Below are positions 16,401 to 25,275 of a stretch of 64,000 bases of DNA, in pieces. The notes below the pieces were generated by a model, which ran no database searches, was not told the origin of the DNA, and saw only the letters and a list, made by a program, of their open reading frames with translations. Origin of the DNA: Ruegeria sp. TM1040 (lineage in GTDB: Bacteria; Pseudomonadota; Alphaproteobacteria; Rhodobacterales; Rhodobacteraceae); assembly GCF_000014065.1 (NCBI RefSeq), contig NC_008044.1:1015501-1079500 (forward strand), given 5' to 3'. Within the stretch, counting starts at the first letter, position 1, and each line of letters begins with the position of its first letter. The position numbers and the translations under genes were made by a program.

Positions 16401-17411
16401 ATGAGCACTGGTACTCTTTCAAAAGCAGACCTTTGGCGCGCGGCACGGTTGTCGGTTGCGCCGATGATGGATTGGACCACACGGGAGTGCCGCTATCTGC
16501 ATCGGCTGCTCTCGCGTGAGACCTTGCTCTACACCGAAATGGTGACGGCGCCGGCACTGGTGCGGGGGGGGGCTTTGCATCTGCTCGATCACGACCCAAG
16601 CGAACATCCGGTTGCGTTGCAGCTTGGCGGCTCCGACCCCAAGGAACTGGCAGAGGCCGCGCGGCTCGGGGCCGAGGCGGGCTATGATGAGATCAACCTC
16701 AACTGCGGCTGCCCGAGCGACCGGGTGCAATCTGGCGCTTTTGGGGCTGTCTTGATGCAGACGCCCGAACTGGTGGCCGACTGTGTGGCCGCGATGGCCG
16801 AGGCGGTCTCTGTCGAGGTGACCGTGAAATGCCGCATCGGCGTGGACGATCAAACCCCAGATGAGATCTTGCCAGACTTTCTCGACAAGATCCGCGCGGC
16901 GGGGGTCAAGCGGGTGACAATTCATGCCCGCAAAGCCTGGCTGCAAGGGCTTTCACCCAAGGAAAATCGCGACATCCCGCCGCTGGATTACGAGCTTGTG
17001 CACGCGATGAAGTCGGCCTTTGCCGATATGCATATCTCGCTCAATGGCGGCATCACCTCGCTTGATGAAGCCCAGGCGCAGTTAGCACGCGGGCTGGATG
17101 GGGTTATGGTTGGACGTGCCGCCTATCACCAGCCCGCCGATGTGCTCTGTGCTGCAGATCCGCGGATCTACGGCACCGGGACGGCGAGCGATCCGCTCGA
17201 GGTGGTGCGCCAGATGCTGCCCTATATCGAACAGCAGATGCAATCGGGATCGCGGCTTCATCAGATCACGCGCCATATGCTTGGGCTTTTTGCCGGTCGC
17301 CCGGGGGCGCGGCAGTGGCGGCGTCACCTCTCCGAGGGCGCACACCGCACCGGCGCGGGCCCAGAGCTTGTCGAAGAGGCCCTCTCCCTCGTGTTGGCGC
17401 GGGCGGCCTGA
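16401..17411 (+). CDS. dusA: tRNA-dihydrouridine(20/20a) synthase
   Basis: A 336-residue flavoprotein that reduces uridines 20 and 20a in the tRNA D-loop with NADPH. Seen: the N-terminal SVAPMMDWTTRECRYLHRLL, the TEM motif (YTEMVTAPAL), the catalytic Cys in NLNCGCPSDRVQSGAFGAVL near residue 108, KCRIGVDD, and HARKAWLQGLSPKENRDIPP, which is diagnostic of DusA rather than DusB or DusC. NGGI and VMVGRAAYHQP complete the TIM barrel. ATG 16401 is chosen because AGGAAA precedes it. The following gene starts 5 bp after its stop, so the two probably form an operon. Confidence 0.95.
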   Translation: MSTGTLSKADLWRAARLSVAPMMDWTTRECRYLHRLLSRETLLYTEMVTAPALVRGGALHLLDHDPSEHPVALQLGGSDPKELAEAARLGAEAGYDEINLNCGCPSDRVQSGAFGAVLMQTPELVADCVAAMAEAVSVEVTVKCRIGVDDQTPDEILPDFLDKIRAAGVKRVTIHARKAWLQGLSPKENRDIPPLDYELVHAMKSAFADMHISLNGGITSLDEAQAQLARGLDGVMVGRAAYHQPADVLCAADPRIYGTGTASDPLEVVRQMLPYIEQQMQSGSRLHQITRHMLGLFAGRPGARQWRRHLSEGAHRTGAGPELVEEALSLVLARAA

Positions 17412-17416
17412 GGCAG

Positions 17417-18214
17417 ATGACGGCAACCGAGGCTTACCTGCAAAAGGGCTGGCTGCGTTTTGCAGCAGAAGAGAGCATCAGAGATTGGGCCGCGCACGCG
17501 CAGCGCTGTGCTGAGACGGCAACTGCAGACCCGGCCCATGCGAAGTGGCTGGATTGCGAAGGCACCTGGTTCATCGGTGTTGATGCCTTGCCGAACGATC
17601 CGGACGGACGCTTACCGTCCGGTCCGCCTCTCGAGGGGGCAGCGCTCGACTTCATTCGAGCACATTTTGGCGAAATCCCCGCCCTTCACAGGGCGCAGCT
17701 GTCGGTGATCTATCCGGGTTACCCCCGACCACGACGCGGCGAGAGCGACGCGGCCTTTGGCTACCGCTGCAAACGGGATGGCGCGCATGTGGACGGCATC
17801 AAGATATATGGCACCGCGCGCCGGCGACGGGTCGAAGAACCGCACGCTTGGGTTCTCGGTCTGCCGCTGAACAAAACCAGCAAGAACGCCGCGCCGCTGG
17901 TGGTTTGGGAGGGGAGCCATTTGATCATGCGCGAGGCCTTTCGCCTGGCGTTTGAGGGGATCGCTCTCGAGGACTGGGCCCATGTCGATATCACCGACAT
18001 CTACACTGCAGCGCGGCGCGAGGTGTTTGAAACCTGCAAACGTGTTGAGGTGCATGCAAACCCCGGCGAAGCTTACCTCATGCACCGTCTCTGCCTGCAT
18101 GGGGTCGCGCCTTGGGCCGATGGGGCCTCGGCCACGGATGGGGCAGGGCGGATGATCGCCTATTTCCGCCCCGAAATGCCGAACTGGCAGGCCCATTGGT
18201 TGAGCGACCTTTAG
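17417..18214 (+). CDS. Conserved protein resembling Fe(II)/2-oxoglutarate dioxygenases
   Basis: A 265-residue soluble protein. I do not recognise a named family, but the metal-site layout of PhyH-like dioxygenases is visible: RDGAHVDGIK gives an H-x-D pair near residue 121, and HRLCLHGVAPW near 224 gives the distal His, followed by GRMIAYFRPE with an Arg in the position that usually binds 2-oxoglutarate. The middle contains LNKTSKNAAPLVVWEGSHLI, similar to the G.H.W/GSH strand of these enzymes. ATG 17417 lies 5 bp after the dusA stop. The linkage suggests coexpression, not necessarily a tRNA-related function. Alternative: a catalytically silent cupin-like relative. Confidence 0.6.
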   Translation: MTATEAYLQKGWLRFAAEESIRDWAAHAQRCAETATADPAHAKWLDCEGTWFIGVDALPNDPDGRLPSGPPLEGAALDFIRAHFGEIPALHRAQLSVIYPGYPRPRRGESDAAFGYRCKRDGAHVDGIKIYGTARRRRVEEPHAWVLGLPLNKTSKNAAPLVVWEGSHLIMREAFRLAFEGIALEDWAHVDITDIYTAARREVFETCKRVEVHANPGEAYLMHRLCLHGVAPWADGASATDGAGRMIAYFRPEMPNWQAHWLSDL

Positions 18215-18286
18215 GCGCGGGCGCACACGCGCCCAGTCGCAGGCTCTGCCTGCATACCGCAACAGAACTGCTGATCGCAGCGCCCA

Positions 18287-18344
18287 GCTTCTTCTAATTC
18301 TAACGCAAAAATATCCCCGCCGGAGGCCGCGGGCGCAAGCCCGC
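18287..18344 (-). repeat. Dispersed 3'-UTR repeat copy, downstream of the DUF1289 gene
   Basis: On the minus strand a hairpin (GCGGGC at 18329-18334 with GCCCGC at 18339-18344, loop GCAA) lies directly after the DUF1289 stop codon. It is followed by GCCTCCGGCGGGGATATTTT, TGCGTTAGAA and TTAGAAGAAGC. This copy has an internal duplication of the TTAGAA segment. Confidence 0.7.
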
Positions 18345-18581
18345 TCAGGATTTGCTCTGCAAGCGAGCGGCGCGCCCCCCACGGCGTGCCTTGGGGGCCG
18401 CAGTGCGAGTCGGCAAGGCCGCCATGATTTCTGCACGCTCCGCCGGACTCATCTTGGACCAGCGGGTGATTTCGTCAATGGAACGGGCGCAGCCGGTGCA
18501 GAGCCGCGTCTGCGGCTGAATAACACAGAGTTTGATGCAAGGGCTCTCGATTTCCTGCCGCTTCCAGACGTCATCGGTCAT
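18345..18581 (-). CDS. DUF1289 domain protein (small cysteine-motif protein)
   Basis: A 78-residue protein of the DUF1289 family, recognised by IESPCIKLCVIQPQTRLCTG then CARSIDEITRWSKMSPAER. Four cysteines (C-x3-C-x8-C-x2-C) suggest a small metal or Fe-S site. A basic tail follows (residues 60-78). The function is not established. It is the last gene of the run ccmI-ruvX-DUF1289 and starts 4 bp after the ruvX stop. Confidence 0.87.
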   Translation of the reverse strand: MTDDVWKRQEIESPCIKLCVIQPQTRLCTGCARSIDEITRWSKMSPAERAEIMAALPTRTAAPKARRGGRAARLQSKS

Positions 18582-18584
18582 GGT

Positions 18585-19058
18585 CTAACTGCTCCTGATG
18601 TGGCGCATCCGATCCAGCGCCCCCTGCAGGATATACGACGCCGCCACATGGTCGATCACCTCTGCGCGACGTTTTCGAGACGTATCGGCCTCCAACAGTG
18701 CGCGTTCTGCCGCCACCGTCGACAATCGTTCGTCCCAGAAACCGATTGGTAGATCCGTGACCCGTGACAGATTGCGCGCAAAGGCGCGGGTGGATTGGCA
18801 ACGCGGCCCTTCAGAGCCATCCATATTCCGCGGCAGGCCAAGTAGAATGCCATTGATGTCGCGTCCGGCGATGATCTCAAGCAATCGATTGCTGTCGAGC
18901 GTGAATTTCTTGCGCCGGATGGTTTCAAGCGGTGTTGCCACGGCGCCGATCCGGTCCGAGACCGCCACGCCAATGGTTTTCTCCCCGAAATCGAGCCCCA
19001 CAAGCGCGGTCATCTGCGGCAGGGCGGCGGCGAAGTCTTCAAACGCGTCGTGTATCAT
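18585..19058 (-). CDS. ruvX: Putative pre-16S rRNA nuclease / Holliday junction resolvase-like YqgF
   Basis: A 157-residue RNase H-fold protein of the YqgF/RuvX family, which completes 5' maturation of 16S rRNA. Seen: VGLDFGEKTIGVAVSD with the first catalytic Asp (about residue 23), ILLGLPRNMDGSEGPR near 71, FWDERLSTVAAERALLEAD with the second acidic residue near 107, and VIDHVAASYILQ with the last Asp near 135. The start codon overlaps the stop of ccmI by 4 bp (ATGA). The gene symbol varies between databases (ruvX, yqgF). Confidence 0.94.
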   Translation of the reverse strand: MIHDAFEDFAAALPQMTALVGLDFGEKTIGVAVSDRIGAVATPLETIRRKKFTLDSNRLLEIIAGRDINGILLGLPRNMDGSEGPRCQSTRAFARNLSRVTDLPIGFWDERLSTVAAERALLEADTSRKRRAEVIDHVAASYILQGALDRMRHIRSS

Positions 19059-20293
19059 CGGGTGGCCTCCAATGGGGCAAAGGCGGCGCCTAGGATGTCA
19101 AGAGCACCATCATCCCCGGCAAATTGCTGCTGGGCTTCCAAATAGATCACGCGCGCCTCTTCCATGCGTCCCAGCACACCAAGCGCCGTGATCAGCTGGG
19201 CCCATTCCGCCGGGCTTCCACCTTCTTCGGCGAGGCGTGTCGCAAGGCCCGAAACCATTCCTTCGATCATTTCCTGGCGTTCCTCGGGGGAGAGATCCTG
19301 CATCGCCTCAACCTGCTCGGCGCTTGGGCCGTTGAGCCGGGCACTTTCGCCACCGGGTGGGATCGGCTGGTAGGCAACCCCGGCAAGCCCTGCCATCTCC
19401 GGGATCTGGGCTTGGATCGCGCGGATCCACGGCGCGCCGGCAGGACCATCCTTGAGCGTCTCCGCCCAGATCCGATAGCCGCGATCGGGACGCCCGTTCT
19501 GCCCCATCATCAGGCCGTAATAATACCGCGCGCGCCCGTCTTCCGGCACCTGCGACAAAGCCTGCTCCAGCAGCGCCTCACTCTCGGGGGATACATATCC
19601 GCCAGCCGCCATCACCTGCAGCTCTGCCTGATCGATCAGGTCGCGCGGGTCGGGGGCGGTATCCAAAAGCGCGATATACCGCGCTTTTGCCTCATAGGCG
19701 GCCTTGAAATTGCCCAGCCGCGCTTCGTGCTGCGCAAGCAACGCCTGTCCCTGCAAATCGTCTGGCCGATCTGCGGTCGCACTGCGCAGCTGCTCCACAA
19801 GGTTGAGGTAACTGGCATCAGCCTCTGGGGCGGGGGGGGCTGGCATGCGGGCTTCGAACTCGGACTGGCTCGGACGTGTCTCGGCGCGCGTCTTGGCGAG
19901 CGCGATGCGCTCGCGCAGCCCATAATCGCCGTAGCCGGGCGCGCCCAACTGCCAATACAGCCCACCCGTGCCAAGGACGATCACCGCAATCAACACAACC
20001 GCCATCACGCGACTGGGGCCATTGGGCTGATCTTCTCCGGCTTCGGCGGCCTGAAGCTGTGCATCCGCAGACAGGATCCGGCGCGAAATCTCGGTCCGCA
20101 GCCGGTCGGCATCGGCGTCGCTCACAACGCCGCGCGCGACATCTTTGTCCAGATCCTTCAATTGCTGGCGATAGACCCGCAAATCATAGGCCGCAGCCGG
20201 CTCTCCCGCGCCATTGCGATTGCGTAGCACCACAAGCGCCAGAATTACCGCAAGGGTCAGGGTCACCGCGCCGGTCAAAATCCAAAAAGCCAT
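19055..20293 (-). CDS. ccmI: c-type cytochrome biogenesis protein CcmI
   Basis: A 412-residue protein with an N-terminal membrane segment (FWILTGAVTLTLAVILALVV), a cytoplasmic region with YDLRVYRQQLKDLDKDVARG and a second membrane segment (about residues 96-115), followed by a periplasmic TPR-like part with the CcmI signature DDLQGQALLAQHEARLGNF. CcmI delivers apocytochrome c to the CcmF-CcmH haem ligase. ATG at 20291-20293 is preceded by GGAGAG; an 8-residue extension upstream is not needed. CcmABCDG lie 36 kb away, at 55.9-58.7 kb, so the cytochrome maturation genes are split in two loci here. Confidence 0.9.
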   Translation of the reverse strand: MAFWILTGAVTLTLAVILALVVLRNRNGAGEPAAAYDLRVYRQQLKDLDKDVARGVVSDADADRLRTEISRRILSADAQLQAAEAGEDQPNGPSRVMAVVLIAVIVLGTGGLYWQLGAPGYGDYGLRERIALAKTRAETRPSQSEFEARMPAPPAPEADASYLNLVEQLRSATADRPDDLQGQALLAQHEARLGNFKAAYEAKARYIALLDTAPDPRDLIDQAELQVMAAGGYVSPESEALLEQALSQVPEDGRARYYYGLMMGQNGRPDRGYRIWAETLKDGPAGAPWIRAIQAQIPEMAGLAGVAYQPIPPGGESARLNGPSAEQVEAMQDLSPEERQEMIEGMVSGLATRLAEEGGSPAEWAQLITALGVLGRMEEARVIYLEAQQQFAGDDGALDILGAAFAPLEATR

Positions 20294-20535
20294 CGTCTCT
20301 CCGCCGTTTGGTCCCATCTATAGGTGCTGAGGCGCGGAAAAAAGCCCTATTGCTGCGACCCGCTGTCTCGCCTTGGCACAGATCGGCGCGCCGAAAGCAA
20401 ATGTCGCGCGCAATGGCGCGCGCGGAAACCTGTACGGCATGTCGCAAACCTGACGAAACGCGACGATTAACGGCGCGGGGTCCGATGCGATCCCGGTCAT
20501 ATCTTGAGGCCAGACACGAAGCATTGGATTCGCTC

Positions 20536-21780
20536 ATGAAACGCTATTCAGCCTTTGCAGTGGCGCGGGAAGGCCTTCGCTACCACAGCGGATGGGAACG
20601 CGCCTGGCGCTCCCCGGAACCCAAACGTCACTATGACGTCATCATCGTAGGCGCGGGTGGCCATGGGCTCGCTACGGCCTATTACCTTGGGAAAAACTTT
20701 GGCATCACCAATGTTGCGGTGATCGAAAAGGGTTGGCTGGGGGGCGGCAATACGGGCCGCAACACCACCATCATCCGTTCGAACTACCTGCAGGATCCCT
20801 CTGCCGCGATCTACGAGAAATCGCGCAGCCTCTATGAGGATCTGTCGCAGGACTTCAACTACAACATCATGTTCAGCCCGCGCGGCGTGATCATGCTGGC
20901 GCAGACCGAGCACGAGGTGCGTGGTTACAAGCGCACCGCCCATGCCAATGCGCTCCAGGGCGTGTCGACCGAATGGATCGAACCCGCCCGCGTGAAGGAA
21001 CTGGTGCCGATCATCAACCTCGAAGGTCCGCGCTATCCGGTCCTTGGCGGGCTCTGGCAAGCGCGTGGCGGTACCGCCCGTCACGATGCGGTGGCCTGGG
21101 GCTATGCGCGGGCCTGCTCGGCGATGGGCATGGACATCATCCAGAAATGCGAAGTCACCAATGTTCGGACTGAAAACGGCCGCGTGGTAGGTGTCGACAC
21201 CACCAAAGGGGCGATCGACTGCGACAAGCTGGGCATGGTGGTTGCGGGCAACTGTTCGGTGCTGTCTGAAATGGCGGGCTTCCGTCTGCCGGTGGAATCG
21301 GTGGCGCTGCAGGCGCTGGTCTCCGAGCCGATCAAACCCTGCATGGACGTGGTCGTGATGGCCAACACCGTGCATGGCTACATGTCGCAATCCGACAAGG
21401 GCGAGATGGTCATTGGTGGCGGCACCGACGGCTACAACAACTACACCCAGCGCGGTTCTTTCCACCACATCGAGGAAACCGTGCGCGCCCTCAACGAGAC
21501 TTTCCCGATGGTGTCGCGCCTCAAGATGCTGCGCCAATGGGGTGGGATCGTGGATGTAACCGGCGACCGCTCGCCGCTGATTTCCAAAACGCCGGTTCAG
21601 AACTGTTTTGTCAACGCTGGCTGGGGCACCGGCGGCTTCAAGGCGATCCCCGGCTCGGGCTGGGCGATGGCGGAACTGATGGCGACAGGGCATTCCAACC
21701 TCGCGGAAGAGTTCTCCATGATGCGCTTCAAAGAAGGCAAATTCATCGACGAGAGCGTCGCAGCAGGGGTGGCACACTGA
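20536..21780 (+). CDS. soxB: Sarcosine oxidase subunit beta
   Basis: A 414-residue flavoprotein subunit of heterotetrameric sarcosine oxidase, which oxidises sarcosine to glycine and passes the methylene group to tetrahydrofolate, releasing hydrogen peroxide. Seen: FAD dinucleotide fold DVIIVGAGGHGLATAYYLGK near residue 35, the TGRNTTIIRSNY segment near 75, RGGTARHDAVAWGYARA with the His near 183 expected to bind FMN covalently, and GWGTGGFKAIPGSGW near the end. ATG 20536 is the first start with family-like sequence. It opens the operon soxBDAG; ccmI lies divergently upstream. Confidence 0.96.
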   Translation: MKRYSAFAVAREGLRYHSGWERAWRSPEPKRHYDVIIVGAGGHGLATAYYLGKNFGITNVAVIEKGWLGGGNTGRNTTIIRSNYLQDPSAAIYEKSRSLYEDLSQDFNYNIMFSPRGVIMLAQTEHEVRGYKRTAHANALQGVSTEWIEPARVKELVPIINLEGPRYPVLGGLWQARGGTARHDAVAWGYARACSAMGMDIIQKCEVTNVRTENGRVVGVDTTKGAIDCDKLGMVVAGNCSVLSEMAGFRLPVESVALQALVSEPIKPCMDVVVMANTVHGYMSQSDKGEMVIGGGTDGYNNYTQRGSFHHIEETVRALNETFPMVSRLKMLRQWGGIVDVTGDRSPLISKTPVQNCFVNAGWGTGGFKAIPGSGWAMAELMATGHSNLAEEFSMMRFKEGKFIDESVAAGVAH

Positions 21781-21839
21781 TGACGACCCCGCTCACTTTT
21801 GCACCGGCCACCCCCACATCGGAGCACGCATCATGCTGA
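21780..21839 (+). CDS. Possible 19-residue coupling peptide between soxB and soxD
   Basis: An ATG at 21780 shares its A with the soxB TGA. It reads MTTPLTFAPATPTSEHASC and stops at TGA 21837-21839, overlapping the soxD start ATG (21833). Ribosomes ending soxB could reinitiate here and then at soxD. I see no homology. It may be chance, since no separate ribosome-binding site is evident. Confidence 0.25.
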   Translation: MTTPLTFAPATPTSEHASC

Positions 21840-22165
21840 TCCTCGACTGTCCTTATTGCGGCGTTCGCGCCGAGGAAACCGAACTCCATGGCGGCGGCGA
21901 AGCGCATCTGAAACGCTTCGGCCCCGGGTCCACGGATGATGAGTTCCACGACTACCTCTTCATGAAGGAAAACCCGCGCGGGGTGCATCTGGAGCGCTGG
22001 CGCCATGTGAACGGCTGCGGCAAGTGGTTCCACGCAGCCCGCTGCACCCAGACGCTCGAGGTCTTTGGCACCTACAGCGCCCAGACCACGGAGCCGCCGC
22101 AAGAGATCAAGGACAAGATCTCTGCCAAACGCCCCGGCTGGTCCTGGCGTGAGTTCAAGGGCTGA
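21833..22165 (+). CDS. soxD: Sarcosine oxidase subunit delta
   Basis: A 110-residue subunit recognised by LILDCPYCGVRAEETELHGG at the start, GPGSTDDEFHDYLFMKENPR and GVHLERWRH in the centre, and NGCGKWFHAARCTQTLE near residue 62. The cysteines at CPYCG, together with the downstream Cys and His, form the zinc site typical of the delta subunit. It lies 52 bp after soxB. A copy of the dispersed repeat follows before soxA. Confidence 0.96.
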   Translation: MLILDCPYCGVRAEETELHGGGEAHLKRFGPGSTDDEFHDYLFMKENPRGVHLERWRHVNGCGKWFHAARCTQTLEVFGTYSAQTTEPPQEIKDKISAKRPGWSWREFKG

Positions 22166-22174
22166 TCCCACATG

Positions 22175-22207
22175 TTTCATCTTCTCCTAAATATCCCCGC
22201 CGGAGGC
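22175..22207 (-). repeat. Dispersed repeat copy D, inside the sarcosine oxidase operon
   Basis: The minus strand reads GCCTCCGGCGGGGATATTTA then GGAGAAGATGAAA. The tail differs from the GCGTTAGAAGAAGC version. It lies between soxD and soxA, opposite to the direction of the operon, so here it cannot be a 3' element of an upstream minus-strand gene. Confidence 0.6.
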
Positions 22208-22239
22208 TCCCAGACCTCCTGCCGCGAAAGGGTCGCATC

Positions 22240-25200
22240 ATGAGCACGCGTCTCGCCAAACAGGGTCGTCTCATCGACCGCTCCAAGCAGATCGAGTTTT
22301 CCTTCAACGGCAAAACCCTCAAGGGGTTTGCTGGCGATACTCTGGCCTCTGCGCTTCTCGCCAACGATCAGATGCTGGTCGGGCGGTCCTTCAAGTACCA
22401 CCGCCCGCGTGGCCTCGTGGCCTCCGGATCTGAGGAGCCGAACGCGCTGGTGGGCCTCGGTGTCGGCGACCGCTTCGAGCCGAACCAGCGCGCCACTACC
22501 ACCGAGCTTTTCTCGGGCCTCAAGGCGCAATCGCAGAACCACTGGCCGAGCCTCGAGTTCGACGTGGGCGAGATCAACTCCAAACTGTTCTCGCGCTTCC
22601 TGACTGCGGGCTTCTACTATAAGATGTTCATCCACCCGCGTCCCTTCTGGAAGCATGTGTATGAGCCCTTTATTCGCCAGTCCGCAGGGCTCGGCAAAGC
22701 CCCCAACAAGGAACTGAAGGACGCCGACACCTACGAGCATTTCTATTATTTCTGTGACGTGCTGGTGATTGGCGGCGGTGTGGCTGGCCTTCAGGCTGCA
22801 AAGACCGCCGCGGCGACCGGCGCCAAGGTTCTGGTGCTCGAGGAAAAATCCTATTGGGGTGGTCGGACGCCCGTCGACGGCGGTACCATCGAAGGCCAAT
22901 CCGCCGAAGCCTGGATCAGCAAGACCGTGGCCGAGCTTGAGGCAATGGACAATGTCACCCTGCGCACCCGCACCATGGGGGCAGGCGTTTACGATCATGG
23001 CTATATCCTTGGTTATGAACGCCTCACCGACCACGCGCCGGGGCAGGGCGGTCCGCGCCATCGCCTCTGGCGTATCCGTGCGACGCAAACCGTCACCGCA
23101 ACCGGTGCCATCGAACGCCCGCTGTCCTTTGCGGGCAACGACGTGCCGGGTGTGATGCTGGCCGCTTCCATGCGCGACTATGTGGTGAACTGGGGGGTGA
23201 CTCCGGGGCAGAAGGTTGTGGTCGCCACCAACAATGATGATGCTTACCGCACCGCAATCACCCTGCATGAGGCAGGCGTCGAGGTCGTGCGCGTTCTGGA
23301 CACGCGCGAGAGCGGCGGCGGCGATCTCGCTGACAAGGTCCGCGCGCTTGGTATCCGCGTCGAATGCGGCCGTGCCATCGCCAAGGTGAAGGACGGCAAA
23401 CGCGTCACCAAGGTCGCCATCTGCGCCCAGAACGGCGAGGGCGGCGCCCATGAGGAGATCGAAGCCGATGCTGTGGCGATGTCCGGTGGCTGGTCGCCCG
23501 TGGTTCACCTCTGGTCCCACTGCGGCGGCAAGCTCATCTGGGACGAGGCGCAGGCGCATTTCCGCCCCGACCCGGATCGCGCGCCCACTGGCCATGATGG
23601 TCTGCCCTTTGTGGTGACGGCTGGCGCATCCTCTGGTCCGCTCACGCTCTCTGGCGTGATGGCCGATGCGGCCGAAGCTGGCGCGCGTGCTGCCGAGGCC
23701 GCCGGCCGTCCTGCGCAAAAAGTGTCGCCGGTTGCCACCTCGGATCTCGCTGAAGCGCCTATGGAAGCCGTTTGGATGATGCCCGCCAAGGCCGACATCA
23801 AACTGCGCATGAAAACCTGGCTCGACTATCAAAACGACGTCAAGGTGTCCGACGTGCAGCTTGCGGCGCGCGAGGGCTATGAAAGCGTCGAGCACACCAA
23901 ACGCTACACCACGCTGGGCATGGCGACGGATCAGGGGAAACTCTCCAACATCAACGGTCTGGCTGTGCTGGCCGATAGTCTGGGCGCCGAGATCCCGCAG
24001 GTCGGGACCACCACGTTCCGCCCGCCGTATCACCCGATTTCCATGGGAGCGATTGGCGGTGAGGCGCGTGGCGAGATCTTCCAACCCCTGCGCAAGACGC
24101 CGATGTATGACTGGCACGACAGCAACGGCGCCCATTGGGAGCCGGTGGGCCACTGGCGGCGTCCCTACGCCTATGTGCGCTCGGGCGAGAGCGTCCATCA
24201 GGCGGTCAATCGCGAGGTGAAAAACACCCGCGAGAACCTTGGCCTTCTGGATGCCTCCACCCTCGGCAAACTCATCGTCAAAGGGCCGGATGCGGGCAAG
24301 TTCCTCGACATGCTCTACACCAATATGATGAGCACGCTGAAGATCGGCAAATGCCGCTATGGCCTGATGTGTTCCGAGAACGGCTTTCTTGTGGATGACG
24401 GCGTGGTTGCGCGCATCGACGAGGACACCTGGCTCTGCCACACCACCACCGGCGGCGCGGATCGCATTCACGCCCACATGGAAGAATGGCTGCAGACCGA
24501 ATGGTGGGACTGGAAGGTCTATGTCACCAACGCCACCGAGCAACTGGCGCAGGTCGCCGTCGTTGGCCCCAACGCCCGCAAGGTGCTGGAAAAGCTGAAT
24601 GAAAAAGCAGGCGGCGGTATGGATCTCTCGAAAGAGGCGCTCGCGTTCATGGAGTGGAAAGACGGCGAGATCGGCGGCTTCAAGGCGCGCGCTTACCGGA
24701 TTTCCTTCTCGGGCGAGCTCTCTTATGAGATCGCAGTTTCTGCGTCCGAGGGGCAGGCCTTCTGGAATGCGCTCATCGAGGCGGGCAAGGAATTTGGCGT
24801 CATGCCCTATGGCACCGAATGTCTGCATATCCTGCGGGCCGAAAAAGGCTTCATCATGATTGGTGACGAGACCGACGGCACCGTGATCCCGCAGGATCTT
24901 GGTCTGCACTGGGCGCTCTCCAAGAAGAAAGAAGACTATCTTGGCAAGCGCGCGCAGCAGCGCAGCCACATGGCCGATCCCGACCGCTGGCAACTGGTGG
25001 GTCTGGAAACCGTAGATGGCTCTGTGTTGCCCGATGGCGCCTATGCGGTTGGCGATGGAAACAACGCCAATGGCCAGCGCAATACCATCGGCCGCGTGAC
25101 GTCGACCTACTACTCCGCCAACCTTGATCGCGGCATCGCGATGGGGCTGGTGAAACATGGCCCCAAACGCATGGGCGAGGTGATCGACTTCCCCGGCCTT

Positions 25201-25275
25201 GATGGGAAAATCTACAAAGCCAAGATCGTCGACCCGATCTTCTATGACAAAGAAGGGGACAAGCAGAATGTCTAA
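22240..25275 (+). CDS. soxA: Sarcosine oxidase subunit alpha
   Basis: A 1011-residue subunit. Domains: an N-terminal ferredoxin-like part (EFSFNGKTLKGFAGDTLASA, about 18-110), an NAD-binding oxidoreductase part beginning DVLVIGGGVAGLQAAKTAAA near 173, and a C-terminal tetrahydrofolate-binding GcvT-like part (about 610-1011) with SGELSYEIAVSASEG and MPYGTECLHILRAEKGFIM. This is the full family length. It holds NAD and the folate site where the methylene group is trapped. It starts 74 bp after soxD and overlaps soxG by 8 bp. Confidence 0.96.
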   Translation: MSTRLAKQGRLIDRSKQIEFSFNGKTLKGFAGDTLASALLANDQMLVGRSFKYHRPRGLVASGSEEPNALVGLGVGDRFEPNQRATTTELFSGLKAQSQNHWPSLEFDVGEINSKLFSRFLTAGFYYKMFIHPRPFWKHVYEPFIRQSAGLGKAPNKELKDADTYEHFYYFCDVLVIGGGVAGLQAAKTAAATGAKVLVLEEKSYWGGRTPVDGGTIEGQSAEAWISKTVAELEAMDNVTLRTRTMGAGVYDHGYILGYERLTDHAPGQGGPRHRLWRIRATQTVTATGAIERPLSFAGNDVPGVMLAASMRDYVVNWGVTPGQKVVVATNNDDAYRTAITLHEAGVEVVRVLDTRESGGGDLADKVRALGIRVECGRAIAKVKDGKRVTKVAICAQNGEGGAHEEIEADAVAMSGGWSPVVHLWSHCGGKLIWDEAQAHFRPDPDRAPTGHDGLPFVVTAGASSGPLTLSGVMADAAEAGARAAEAAGRPAQKVSPVATSDLAEAPMEAVWMMPAKADIKLRMKTWLDYQNDVKVSDVQLAAREGYESVEHTKRYTTLGMATDQGKLSNINGLAVLADSLGAEIPQVGTTTFRPPYHPISMGAIGGEARGEIFQPLRKTPMYDWHDSNGAHWEPVGHWRRPYAYVRSGESVHQAVNREVKNTRENLGLLDASTLGKLIVKGPDAGKFLDMLYTNMMSTLKIGKCRYGLMCSENGFLVDDGVVARIDEDTWLCHTTTGGADRIHAHMEEWLQTEWWDWKVYVTNATEQLAQVAVVGPNARKVLEKLNEKAGGGMDLSKEALAFMEWKDGEIGGFKARAYRISFSGELSYEIAVSASEGQAFWNALIEAGKEFGVMPYGTECLHILRAEKGFIMIGDETDGTVIPQDLGLHWALSKKKEDYLGKRAQQRSHMADPDRWQLVGLETVDGSVLPDGAYAVGDGNNANGQRNTIGRVTSTYYSANLDRGIAMGLVKHGPKRMGEVIDFPGLDGKIYKAKIVDPIFYDKEGDKQNV

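Noticed and set aside
19876-20535. In-frame extension of soxB upstream to 19876
   Set aside because: It lies opposite ccmI and shows no flavoprotein sequence; the family-like start is at 20536.
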